A stretch of DNA of 64,000 nt. Source: Mariniplasma anaerobium (GTDB lineage Bacteria; Bacillota_I; Bacilli_A; Acholeplasmatales; Acholeplasmataceae). A model generated the notes under the pieces. It did no database searches and was not told where the DNA came from. It saw nothing but the letters and a program-made list of their open reading frames with translations. Each line of letters opens with the position of its first letter. Position 1 is the first letter of the stretch. The stretch lies in the NCBI RefSeq assembly GCF_016865445.1, contig NZ_AP024412.1, positions 1,612,001-1,676,000 on the forward strand, in the 5' to 3' direction. A program made the position numbers and the translations under genes. This document shows positions 34,765-42,612 of this stretch, one piece after another.

Positions 34765-36105
34765 TTAATATTTTCTTGATGATTTAGATTTTGAATATTT
34801 ATCATAATATTTCTTTTTTGATTTAGCTTTTTGATAAGGGGATTCATTCTTATTCTTATTTGTATCAGGTGAGTAAGATTTTTTTCTTCTGCCTGTATTA
34901 CCTCTTTTTGAACCATTTTCTCTTTGAGCTTTGATAACCTTTAATTCATTTCTTGTTTGGTCAACTCTAATGGTTGTATGAAATGGTTGTTCAGTGATGA
35001 CAGGTATTGTTATTTTATTTGTTTTTTCAATAGCTCTTAATAAATGTGCTTCATCTTGGGAACAAAATGACATTGCAATACCAGTTTTTTCTGCTCTACC
35101 AGTTCTACCAATTCTATGCACGTAAGTTTCTGGAGATTCTGGTAGGTCATAATTTAATACATGTGATAAATCATCTACATCAATTCCACGAGCTGCAATA
35201 TCAGTTGCAACTAATACTCTTGTGCGTTTAGCTTTAAAGTTATTTAATGCTTTTTGTCTCATGTTTTGTGATTTGTTACCATGAATCGCATCAGCCTTAA
35301 CACCATAAGCTAGTAATTCTTTAACTAACTTGTTTGCACCATGTTTAGTTCTTGTAAAAACTAAAACAGATTCCATCTTAGGATTAACTAGTAAGTCAAT
35401 CAATAGATTTGTTTTATCTTTTTTCGTAACAAAATATAAGCTATGATCGATTTTGTCTAACATTGCTTCTGGTGGTGTGATTTCAATTCTTACTGGATTG
35501 ATTAATAATTCATTTGCAAAAGATAATATTTCATGAGGTAATGTTGCTGAAAACATCATTGTTTGATGCATATCTTTAACATATGAAACTATTTTTCTAA
35601 CGTCTTTGATAAAGCCCATATCTAACATATGATCTGCTTCATCTAAAACTAGATATTTAACAAATTGTAATTTAACTAACCCTTGGTTAATTAAATCTAA
35701 TAATCTACCTGGTGTCGCAACTAATATGTCAACACCTTTTTTTAATGCTATTTCTTGGCTTCTTTGTGATACGCCACCATAAATAACTTCTGTTCTTAAT
35801 CCCATGTGACGAGAGTAACCTCTAAAACTATCTTTAATTTGTTCAGCAAGTTCTCTTGTTGGTGCTAGAATTAAAGCTCTAATATGTTTTTTCTCATATG
35901 GTAATTGATCTTGATACAACCCTTGAATAATTGGTATTGAAAAAGCCGCTGTTTTACCTGTTCCTGTTTGTGCACTTGCTAGTACATCTTTTTGTTGTAA
36001 AAGTACAGGGATGGCTTGTTCTTGTATAGGTGAAGGTGTATCATAGCCTTCATGCTCTACTGCTTTCAATATTTCCGGGATAATTCCTAAATTTTTAAAT
36101 GACAT
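34765..36105 (-). CDS. DEAD-box RNA helicase
   Basis: 446 residues with all core motifs: Q motif GYDTPSPIQEQAIP, I SAQTGTGKT, Ia PTRELAEQI, II VLDEADHML, III FSATLP, IV-V VFTRTKHGA and ATDIAARGIDVD, VI HRIGRTGR. The C-terminal 60 residues are very basic and low-complexity (KSKKKYYDKYSKSKSSRK), an RNA-binding tail as in CshA-like helicases of ribosome assembly and mRNA decay. Its transcript has a 150-nt leader with an internal terminator, so expression is probably attenuated. Confidence 0.94.
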   Translation of the reverse strand: MSFKNLGIIPEILKAVEHEGYDTPSPIQEQAIPVLLQQKDVLASAQTGTGKTAAFSIPIIQGLYQDQLPYEKKHIRALILAPTRELAEQIKDSFRGYSRHMGLRTEVIYGGVSQRSQEIALKKGVDILVATPGRLLDLINQGLVKLQFVKYLVLDEADHMLDMGFIKDVRKIVSYVKDMHQTMMFSATLPHEILSFANELLINPVRIEITPPEAMLDKIDHSLYFVTKKDKTNLLIDLLVNPKMESVLVFTRTKHGANKLVKELLAYGVKADAIHGNKSQNMRQKALNNFKAKRTRVLVATDIAARGIDVDDLSHVLNYDLPESPETYVHRIGRTGRAEKTGIAMSFCSQDEAHLLRAIEKTNKITIPVITEQPFHTTIRVDQTRNELKVIKAQRENGSKRGNTGRRKKSYSPDTNKNKNESPYQKAKSKKKYYDKYSKSKSSRKY

Positions 36106-36157
36106 CTTTTCTCCTTATGTAACACTATTTGATAAATACAACTTAAATTATTCCATC

Positions 36158-36290
36158 AAAAAAAGCGTTGTGGTTAAGCTAAACAACGCTTTTAAACTTC
36201 TTTGTTAAGTTTGCGGTATGTAACTATAGCTTCTAGTCTTCTTGTATTTAGAAGCATACTAATCATATCATATTTTACGATATATTACAA
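36158..36290 (-). promoter_or_regulatory. Helicase promoter and structured leader with intrinsic terminator
   Basis: On the minus strand TTGTAA (36290-36285), 17 nt, TATGAT (36267-36262). The transcript starts near 36255. Leader hairpin: GUAUG/CAUAC outer stem (36259-36255 with 36220-36216) and a GCTTCTA/TAGAAGC inner stem (36255-36249 with 36235-36229). It is followed by an AAACTT/AAGTTT hairpin and a 10-bp terminator stem (36192-36183 with 36171-36162) with U7. The terminator lies about 50 nt before the helicase ATG, so read-through must be regulated or partial. Confidence 0.6.
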
Positions 36291-36364
36291 TTGATTCATT
36301 TCATATCAAAAACTCATTGCATAATGACAAAAAATACTTTATAATTAAATTAACTTAATAAGAA

Positions 36365-36545
36365 TAGTTGGTGTATTTTAAATACATAACAGGGAATCAA
36401 GTTAAAAGCTTGAGCTGTCCCAGCAACCGTAATACTGACGAAATGCAAATAACCACTGCTTATGGCGGGAAGGTGCATAGTAGGATGAAGTTTAGCCGGT
36501 AGACCTACCAATATATTCGAACGAGTAACAGTCTTCTGGGATTAA
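36365..36545 (+). ncRNA. Cobalamin (AdoCbl) riboswitch
   Basis: Conserved cobalamin-aptamer elements appear in order: AACAGGGAA (about 36388-36396), GCTGTCCCAGCAACCGTAA (about 36414-36432), GGCGGGAAGGTGC, and the B12 box GCCGGTAGACCTACC (36495-36509), then GTAACAGTCTTCTGGGA closing the fold. A transcription terminator follows at 36574. It precedes the transcobalamin-like / ECF S-component cassette, so B12 should shut off its uptake genes. Confidence 0.92.
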
Positions 36546-36573
36546 AGAGTGTAGATAACTTTTTTTGTTATTT

Positions 36574-36601
36574 ACCATGTCCCACAGGACATGGTTTTTT
36601 T
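36574..36601 (+). terminator. Riboswitch expression-platform terminator
   Basis: ACCATGTCC (36574-36582) pairs with GGACATGGT (36587-36595), loop CACA, followed by U7. It lies between the B12 aptamer and the first coding gene, indicating transcriptional control. Confidence 0.88.
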
Positions 36602-36624
36602 ATAACAAAAAAAGGAGATTAAAC

Positions 36625-37800
36625 ATGAAAAAAACCTTATTATTACTGCTTTTTGTATTTACTTTTGTTACTCTTGCTGGGTGTCAAGAAAAAGATTCAT
36701 TTACACTAGAATTAACTGATTTTAATGGTGATGTGTTAGTTGATCAAACTATTTATTTTGAAGAAGATGATCAAAGAACAATTTTAGAATTGATTGAAGC
36801 TTCTGTTGATATTGATTATGATACATATGATTTTGGTGTGATGGTCAATGGAATCGAAGGATATTATCCAAGAGAATATGGTGCTAGTTATAATTACTAC
36901 TATCAAATTCAAGTTGATGGTGTGGCTAGTGAAGTTGGCATATCTGAGATTAATTATGTTGATCAGATGACTCTATCTTTTGTAGAGATATCTTCTCTAT
37001 TAGCTTTTGATCAAATGGTTGATGATTTCATTTATGGATTTATTAAAAATAACTTAGATAATTATTTATCAGATGCGTTTGTTGATTATATGGTTTTATC
37101 AAGTCTTAATCAACTTATTCAAAATAATTATATAGACCTTGATTTTAATGATTATTATTCTTATGATAATCTTGATTTAAAAAATGAAGTACTTGATGAT
37201 ATGACCATTGGTGAGTTATTAAAGGCTGGTCCTGTTTATAAAGTTGAAGGTATGAACTTAGATACTTATAAAACAAAGTTGTCTGAAACAGAAATTTCAA
37301 ATCCTTATGAAGCCACTTCTTATCTTGAAGCATTATATATCGCAGGTGAGATGGATAACGTAGTCGCAGCCGATTTAATGAATCAAGAAGTCAATGATCC
37401 AGATTATACAGGTATGGCTTTAATGGCAATTGCTCCATATAGTGACCTAGAAGGTTTTGATTCATATATAGATAGCTTAGGAACTTATTTACAAACAACA
37501 TTAACTGCAACAGGAGTTGAATCTTGGGGGAGTGCAAATTCAGCATCAACAGCAACAGCTATCCTGGGATTAGTCGCAAATGGCATTAATCCTCAAAGTG
37601 ATGCATATATGACTGATGGTGTTGGTTTAGTTGAAGCTTTGATGTTATATGTTGATGGATATAATTTTAAATGGCAACTAGCAAGCGAGGAAGCTGACCT
37701 AGCATTTTCTACACCTCAAGCGTTTGCAGCACTTGTTGCGTATAAATTGTCCCGTGATACTTGGGGATTTGGTAGTACAAATATATTTAATTTTAGTTAA
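36625..37800 (+). CDS. Transcobalamin-like lipoprotein: DUF4430 + alpha/alpha-toroid
   Basis: 391 residues from ATG 36625 (AAAGGAGATT upstream). Lipobox cysteine 20 (TLAGC). Residues about 24-115 are a DUF4430 domain (LTDFNGDVLVDQTIYFEEDDQ, NYYYQIQVDG), equivalent to the beta domain of intrinsic factor/transcobalamin. Residues about 130-390 are helical with terpenoid-cyclase-like repeats (ATAILGLVANGINPQSD, AFAALVAYKLSRD), matching the alpha domain of the same proteins but in swapped order. With the B12 riboswitch, a surface cobalamin-binding role is strongly suggested; not proven. Confidence 0.8.
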   Translation: MKKTLLLLLFVFTFVTLAGCQEKDSFTLELTDFNGDVLVDQTIYFEEDDQRTILELIEASVDIDYDTYDFGVMVNGIEGYYPREYGASYNYYYQIQVDGVASEVGISEINYVDQMTLSFVEISSLLAFDQMVDDFIYGFIKNNLDNYLSDAFVDYMVLSSLNQLIQNNYIDLDFNDYYSYDNLDLKNEVLDDMTIGELLKAGPVYKVEGMNLDTYKTKLSETEISNPYEATSYLEALYIAGEMDNVVAADLMNQEVNDPDYTGMALMAIAPYSDLEGFDSYIDSLGTYLQTTLTATGVESWGSANSASTATAILGLVANGINPQSDAYMTDGVGLVEALMLYVDGYNFKWQLASEEADLAFSTPQAFAALVAYKLSRDTWGFGSTNIFNFS

Positions 37801-37818
37801 AAGATAAGGGGTGCTGAA

Positions 37819-38283
37819 ATGAAAAAGATTATATTAAAAATTGTGTTAACTATTTCAGCACTTCTTTTAGGATATATCATCATCAATGTCATCATGGGTG
37901 ATGGCAAAACTGATGGTGATGGTAGTTTTGAATTAATTATTTTAGATAGTAATCAAGACGTTGTTTATAATGAAGTCTTGTATTATGAGGAAGGTCAAAC
38001 TTTTTTTGATGTTTTAAATGAAAATTTTGAACTGACATGTGCAAATAGACTTTATGAAGCTGATGATACATGTGGTTATAAGTTTACGATTATGCAATAT
38101 AAGAATCATGTCGTTTTAGGTATTAAATCTGATGTTTTTGAAATCATGACAGACTGGGACAATACATTTTTAAAGATAGAGATTTATGACGGCAATGAAT
38201 ATGTAAGATCTACCATAGGATTTGATTATGTGAATATTGAAGAAAACAAAAAGATCCGCATTTCTGCAGATCTAGTGGAGTAA
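37819..38283 (+). CDS. DUF4430 membrane-anchored protein
   Basis: 154 residues: one N-terminal membrane segment (about 5-26), then a DUF4430 (transcobalamin C-terminal-like) beta-grasp domain (FELIILDSNQDVVYNEVLYYEEGQ, FDVLNENF) with a GYKFT strand. Two cysteines, in TCANR and DTCGY, could form a disulfide outside the cell. Eighteen nt after the lipoprotein gene and 3 nt before the S-component gene. Probably a second B12-handling subunit at the membrane. Confidence 0.8.
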   Translation: MKKIILKIVLTISALLLGYIIINVIMGDGKTDGDGSFELIILDSNQDVVYNEVLYYEEGQTFFDVLNENFELTCANRLYEADDTCGYKFTIMQYKNHVVLGIKSDVFEIMTDWDNTFLKIEIYDGNEYVRSTIGFDYVNIEENKKIRISADLVE

Positions 38284-38286
38284 GTT

Positions 38287-38829
38287 ATGACATTTAAACA
38301 TTCAAAAACTTTAAAAGAATTAACTTTAATGGTTGTTTGTGCATCCATCCTTTTTGTTCAGCAAATTTCACTATCATTTATTCCTAATGTTCAGTTTTCT
38401 GTTTTATTAATTATTTTATATACAAAGATGCTTGGATTCAAAAAGACATCTCTAATTATTGTTGTTCATGTAGCAGCAATCAATTTATTATCACCCTTTG
38501 GACCGGTTGTTCCAACATTAATCCCTGCGATGTTTATCGCATGGATGATTGTTCCTGTGCTGCTAACAACAGTGTTTAGGAAGGTTGAAAATGTGATTTG
38601 GTTATCTATATTTGGACTACTTTATGGATTCGTGTATGGATGGGTTTATATTCCTTTTACAGTCTTTTTGCTTGATACACCATTTGTGCCATATTTGATT
38701 ATGGATATACCTTTTGAGGTTTTAATGGGTATTAGTAATATGATTTCTATATTGTGGTTGTATGAGCCTTTAAAGAAGGCATTTACACAACAGTTGAATA
38801 TTTTGGAAAATAGACCTGTAGAAATTTAA
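38287..38829 (+). CDS. ECF transporter S component, probably for cobalamin
   Basis: 180 residues with six hydrophobic segments, the size of ECF substrate-capture subunits. Features: SFIPNVQFSVLLIILYTKMLG near the N-terminus and GLLYGFVYGWVYIPF in helix 5. Position at the end of a B12-riboswitch operon points to a CblT/CbrT-like cobalamin S component. The shared EcfAA'T module is not in this window. Followed by a terminator. Confidence 0.82.
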   Translation: MTFKHSKTLKELTLMVVCASILFVQQISLSFIPNVQFSVLLIILYTKMLGFKKTSLIIVVHVAAINLLSPFGPVVPTLIPAMFIAWMIVPVLLTTVFRKVENVIWLSIFGLLYGFVYGWVYIPFTVFLLDTPFVPYLIMDIPFEVLMGISNMISILWLYEPLKKAFTQQLNILENRPVEI

Positions 38830-38844
38830 AAAATGATTAAAACA

Positions 38845-38875
38845 AAAAGCAACTTTAATTTAAGTTGCTTTTTTT
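38845..38875 (+). terminator. Terminator of the B12 uptake operon
   Basis: AAAAGCAACTT (38845-38855) pairs with AAGTTGCTTTT (38862-38872), loop of 6, then a T-run. Confidence 0.88.
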
Positions 38876-38927
38876 ATACATTCATCTGTCAATTCCAATA
38901 TATAATTGAGATCTATATTTAGTTATA

Positions 38928-39545
38928 TTATTTTATATCTAGTTCTTTTATCATATATATATGAGTATTACTCTTAAAGTATTTCTTTTGTTTCTTAGTA
39001 AACTCAGATGCTCTTATATCAATAAATCCTAATTTTTTGTATAGTTTATAGGCTAACTTATTAGAGTCAAGAACTTCTAATGTGATTTTCTTTAATCCTT
39101 TATTTTTCGCAATACTTTCTATTTCATCAAAGAGTTTAGATCCTATACCCATACTACGAAATTTACTAGCAACAACTATCCCGTGTATGTGAAGTTCGTC
39201 TTCGTTAACTTCATGCTCAAAAAATTTACCCATTTTTTGAACTCTTAATAATCTAAATAGGCCATACTTTTTGATTAATTTTATAACACTTAAACTCTCG
39301 GGTTCGCTTGTTTTTTTACCTTTATAATCAAGATGTGCAACACCTGCTATACTTTGATTGACTTTGGCTATAAGTATACCTTCATTAATTTTTTTAGGTA
39401 TAGATCCAGTATCATCAATAATACTTGTGTTTATATCAATAGACTTTTTTGTATAAGGAGTCATTTTTAAATTCCATAATTCCATAGTTACATCTAGCAT
39501 TTCTAAATAATCTTTTTCCTTATATACACTAATTACTACTTCCAT
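38928..39545 (-). CDS. GNAT family N-acetyltransferase
   Basis: 205 residues from ATG 39545. Motif A is VVASKFRSMGIGSKLFDEIE (about 133-152), the acetyl-CoA pyrophosphate loop, followed by LEVLDSNKLAYKLYKKLGF, motif B. The N-terminal half is variable and gives no substrate clue; aminoglycoside or protein acetylation are both possible. Monocistronic. Confidence 0.85.
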   Translation of the reverse strand: MEVVISVYKEKDYLEMLDVTMELWNLKMTPYTKKSIDINTSIIDDTGSIPKKINEGILIAKVNQSIAGVAHLDYKGKKTSEPESLSVIKLIKKYGLFRLLRVQKMGKFFEHEVNEDELHIHGIVVASKFRSMGIGSKLFDEIESIAKNKGLKKITLEVLDSNKLAYKLYKKLGFIDIRASEFTKKQKKYFKSNTHIYMIKELDIK

Positions 39546-39675
39546 AATATCAACCACTACCTTCTAGATATTAACAATTAATATCTACACAAATCATATC
39601 ACTTGTAGACATGTTATACAAGTTCATACAGATGCTTTTTAAAATATATATGCCTATTTCAATAATAGAGTATAA

Positions 39676-39709
39676 AAAATAGAGCTGAAATAAATCAGCT
39701 CTATTTTCT
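39676..39709 (-). terminator. Terminator after ywbE-like gene
   Basis: AATAGAGCTGA (39679-39689) pairs with TCAGCTCTATT (39695-39705), loop of 5, with U-run on the minus strand (A-run 39674-39680). Confidence 0.85.
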
Positions 39710-39729
39710 TTTCATATATATTAAATAAT

Positions 39730-39921
39730 TTATAATATTTCTTTCACTCTTCCAACTGTACCATCTTCTAACATCACTTTTATGCCATGTGGGTGAGTTG
39801 CTGAATTTGTTAATATGCGTGATACAACACCTTCAGTTAAATTACCATTGCGTTGGTTTTGTTTTTCAACAACCATCACTTTAGATCCTATCTTTATATC
39901 TTTTTTCTGATTACCATTCAT
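39730..39921 (-). CDS. ywbE: YwbE family protein
   Basis: 63 residues from ATG 39921, which follows AAAGGTGT; a longer frame adds an unrelated N-terminus. KIGSKVMVVEKQNQRNGNLT and GVVSRILTNSATHPHGIKVML are the conserved YwbE pattern, a small KOW-like beta-barrel of unknown function. Own terminator. Confidence 0.88.
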   Translation of the reverse strand: MNGNQKKDIKIGSKVMVVEKQNQRNGNLTEGVVSRILTNSATHPHGIKVMLEDGTVGRVKEIL

Positions 39922-39934
39922 TAGACACCTTTTC

Positions 39935-40123
39935 CTATATTTTTTTATTTGCTTTTCTATCAACAAAATTATCAAAATGATCTTTGATATGGTAGATCGC
40001 TTTGGTAATACACATGAAAATTTCTTCTAAACTAAAAGCGTACTATTCTATACTTATGAAATGATTAGTTTCAAAATCACTAAGTTCTAATACTAGAGAT
40101 TTAATATCAGGTGTTTTGGAGAA
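39935..40123 (-). pseudogene. Degraded gene fragment with in-frame stop
   Basis: Sixty-three codons on the minus strand read well (for example SLVLELSDFETNHF, then YAFSLEEIFM, then IYHIKDHFDNF) but are broken by one TAG after about 27 codons and have no start. The stretch SLEEIF resembles the end of ABC-2-type ATPases, too short to be sure. It ends at TAG 39937-39935. Probably the eroded C-terminus of a gene lost at the edge of the defence island. The rest of this roughly 300-bp gap contains only a hairpin (AAGGAACT/AGTTCCTT, 40184-40208). Confidence 0.3.
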
Positions 40124-40221
40124 CAACTACTTAATAGTTTGATTAAATTAATAATAATATTTATTGTTGTAAATATATTTTTGAAGGAACTATTCATAAC
40201 AGTTCCTTTTTTATTATAATC

Positions 40222-42081
40222 TCATGCACTAATATGCTTAAATAGTTTAATAAAGTTTTCTTTTGTTTCTTTAGATACTCTAATTTTTTTATTTACTAAT
40301 GCATTTTTGAATCCACTAGTAACTTTATAATCCTTATCCATAACATGAAATCTGGCTTGATCACTTTTGGTGAATAAATCTTCTATCTCTTTAAAAGTTT
40401 CTTCAATGTCTGCTAATTTAAATACTTCAATTCCAAATTTATCCTTATTTTTATCATAAACATATTTCCCAGCTCCATCTGAATCTACAAGCAAAACTGG
40501 GGTTTTTGTTATTTTCAATAATTCTTTATGTAAATTTGCTCTTTTTATTCCCTGTATAGGCATAAAATTAATATGATCATACCCTAGTAACTCTTTAAAT
40601 CCCACAAGATAGTTGTAGTCCGTGATTCCTTCGACAAATATTAATAAATCATCTGGATTTAAAATTATATGTCTATTAACAGTAAGAGCTGTTTTAATTG
40701 GCATAATAACATCAACATCATTCTCCTGGTTAACTGTGAATTTATTACACACGATAGAATTTTGATTGATTTTGCTTACAACTCGAAGTTCATCTAAATA
40801 ATCTGGATCAATTAGAAATGGTGAATGCGTACTCATTATAAATGTAACTCCGTTTTGCATTCCAAATTTTTTTATTTGTTTGCGAAGTTCTATTTGTCCT
40901 GCTACATGTAAATTTGTAGCTGGTTCATCCAATAAAACTATATCTCCTTTTTCAATTTTATTATCTGAAAATATATTAAAGAAGAAATCAAAGAACCATC
41001 TAAATCCTGTTGATTGACTATCAAGTAGTATGTCCTCTTCATTTTCACTTATCATAAAATACAAATTATCACTTTCAATAGCCAATCTAAAGTGATACTT
41101 GTCTTCTGTTTCAAATGAGTAAATTTCATTAAATAGATTCGATAATTTTGTTACTGATTTATTTATCTTTTTTTCATAGTTAGTTAATATATTCTTTCTT
41201 TTTTTTCCAAATTCATGAAATTTTTTATAAGCATTCTGAAGTTCTGTATATTGTTCATCTTCCAGCAATTCAAACAACTTAATAAAAAACAGTGGTGTTT
41301 GAATAACTCCATTGACAACGGTTGAAACAGTATTATTAGTTGTTATATGATTGCTATCAACATATGAAATTATATTTGGCAGCAATTTAACTCCAAATTG
41401 TTCTAATGCTTCATCAGTTGTTTTTTTGTCTATACTAATTTGACTTAACTGTACAAAGTTATCTTCTATATCTGAAATAAACCCTTCAAGTTTTACATTT
41501 TCATACTCTAAATTTAAATATGTAACGATGTGTGCGTTTTTTATATATGCATTTAAATTATTTTTTTCAGTTTCAGTAATAAAAACATTTTTCAATATCT
41601 TATCTACAATCACCTTTATAGCATTAACATAGCTGATTGCTGAAGAGCTATTTTGTGTAGCTGCTTTTAATACTGGGCTCACCAAATACTCTAAAAATTT
41701 TATTGTTTGAGCTTTAAGTTTTTTGTTCGGCTCACAACTTATAGTTTTTGTTCCAATTGTTTTTGAATAAAAAATTTTATTGTCTACAAGTTCTGCTATA
41801 AATTTAGTTCTACTTAACTTATCGTGTAATATAAAATCAATAGTCGGCTTTATTTTAGGGTCATATATGTTAAATGGAATATCGTTTGCTACAAATTTTT
41901 TAGACTGGAATGCTTTTAAAGCATCTAAAAAGTTGCTCTTCCCCGAATTATTCTCTCCTATAAGCGTTACTAATCCACCATAAGATCCTTCATTATCCAT
42001 TAAATAGTTTAACTCAAAAGATTCTTTTTGTTCATTTCCTATACTTCTAAAATTACTAATTGTTACTAATCTTTCAATCAT
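40222..42081 (-). CDS. OLD-family ATP-dependent endonuclease (AAA + TOPRIM)
   Basis: 619 residues. ATPase: ISNFRSIG start, Walker A GENNSGKSN (42-50), insertion of about 290 residues, signature SQSTGFRWFF (about 353), Walker B GDIVLLDEPATNLH, and MSTHSPFLI. C-terminal TOPRIM nuclease: FVEGITDYNYL with the glutamate and LLVDSDGAGK with the D-x-D pair. Class-1 OLD proteins and GajA share this plan and act against phage. Its start overlaps an HTH gene by 8 bp. No UvrD-like GajB is next to it, so it is not Gabija. Confidence 0.9.
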   Translation of the reverse strand: MIERLVTISNFRSIGNEQKESFELNYLMDNEGSYGGLVTLIGENNSGKSNFLDALKAFQSKKFVANDIPFNIYDPKIKPTIDFILHDKLSRTKFIAELVDNKIFYSKTIGTKTISCEPNKKLKAQTIKFLEYLVSPVLKAATQNSSSAISYVNAIKVIVDKILKNVFITETEKNNLNAYIKNAHIVTYLNLEYENVKLEGFISDIEDNFVQLSQISIDKKTTDEALEQFGVKLLPNIISYVDSNHITTNNTVSTVVNGVIQTPLFFIKLFELLEDEQYTELQNAYKKFHEFGKKRKNILTNYEKKINKSVTKLSNLFNEIYSFETEDKYHFRLAIESDNLYFMISENEEDILLDSQSTGFRWFFDFFFNIFSDNKIEKGDIVLLDEPATNLHVAGQIELRKQIKKFGMQNGVTFIMSTHSPFLIDPDYLDELRVVSKINQNSIVCNKFTVNQENDVDVIMPIKTALTVNRHIILNPDDLLIFVEGITDYNYLVGFKELLGYDHINFMPIQGIKRANLHKELLKITKTPVLLVDSDGAGKYVYDKNKDKFGIEVFKLADIEETFKEIEDLFTKSDQARFHVMDKDYKVTSGFKNALVNKKIRVSKETKENFIKLFKHISA

Positions 42082-42448
42082 TCTTTACATCTCCTTTTTT
42101 AACTATTATTTTTATTTGATTTAAGACAAAATTCATCCCCTTTTTGTCTATTAATTCTATTATTCTTTTTGTAAGAATATCATCATCTTTAATTTCCTTG
42201 AATAGTTTATCTAAATTACTTTCTTTTTTATCTCCATTTAAATCTATTATATAATTAATAACTTCTATTTTTGATAATGTTTTTTTCTTCATGATGAAAT
42301 CGAATACTGTTTTAACTTTGTAATCTATTGCTTTGTATTTTTTGTTTTCGTAATCTTCTAAGTATTTGTATAGTGTTGGTCTTGAAAACCCTAGATAATC
42401 AGATAATTCAGTAAGTCTAAGTCCAAGTAGTTTAAGCTTATCTCTCAT
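42074..42448 (-). CDS. HTH regulator paired with OLD nuclease
   Basis: 124 residues from ATG 42448, preceded by AGGAGGTG. The N-terminal HTH RLTELSDYLGFSRPTLYKYLE (about 14-34) resembles transposase/TetR-like helix-turn-helices. The rest is helical and charged and ends KIIVKKGDVKND. It overlaps the OLD gene by 8 bp. Four alternating TTTACA/TGTAAA half-sites in its promoter suggest autorepression; it may also sense the trigger for the OLD effector (inference). Confidence 0.78.
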   Translation of the reverse strand: MRDKLKLLGLRLTELSDYLGFSRPTLYKYLEDYENKKYKAIDYKVKTVFDFIMKKKTLSKIEVINYIIDLNGDKKESNLDKLFKEIKDDDILTKRIIELIDKKGMNFVLNQIKIIVKKGDVKND

Positions 42449-42482
42449 AGTTAACACCTCCTATACATATAAAATATCATAA

Positions 42483-42520
42483 TTTACAATATATGTAAAG
42501 TATTTTTACATTTTTTGTAA
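42483..42520 (-). promoter_or_regulatory. Operator array with 11-bp periodicity
   Basis: TTTACA (42483-42488), TGTAAA (42494-42499), TTTACA (42505-42510) and TGTAAT (42516-42521), each start exactly 11 bp from the last and in alternating orientation, about 35-70 bp upstream of the HTH gene start. Such same-face spacing fits cooperative binding of repressor dimers. Confidence 0.65.
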
Positions 42521-42526
42521 TAATAT

Positions 42527-42556
42527 AAAAAAAGATTAATTTAATATAATCTTTTT
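42527..42556 (-). terminator. Terminator after the endonuclease gene
   Basis: AAAGATTA (42531-42538) pairs with TAATCTTT (42547-42554), flanked by A-run and T-run. On the minus strand it ends the restriction gene that stops at 42613. Confidence 0.75.
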
Positions 42557-42612
42557 ATGTATGCTATATTTTACCATTTATATATAGTTTCAACTAAAAA
42601 TAGTATAATACC

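Noticed and set aside
34731-34916. Lysine/asparagine-rich reading frame on the minus strand.
   Set aside because: It is an out-of-frame reading of the repetitive 3' end of the DEAD-box helicase gene.
36106-36257. T-box leader before the helicase.
   Set aside because: No T-box sequence (UGGN region or specifier stem) is present, and the downstream gene is not an amino-acid gene.
40181-40213. Hairpin AAGGAACT/AGTTCCTT taken as terminator of the OLD gene.
   Set aside because: The U-run lies on the plus strand, whereas the gene is on the minus strand; left as a hairpin of unknown role.
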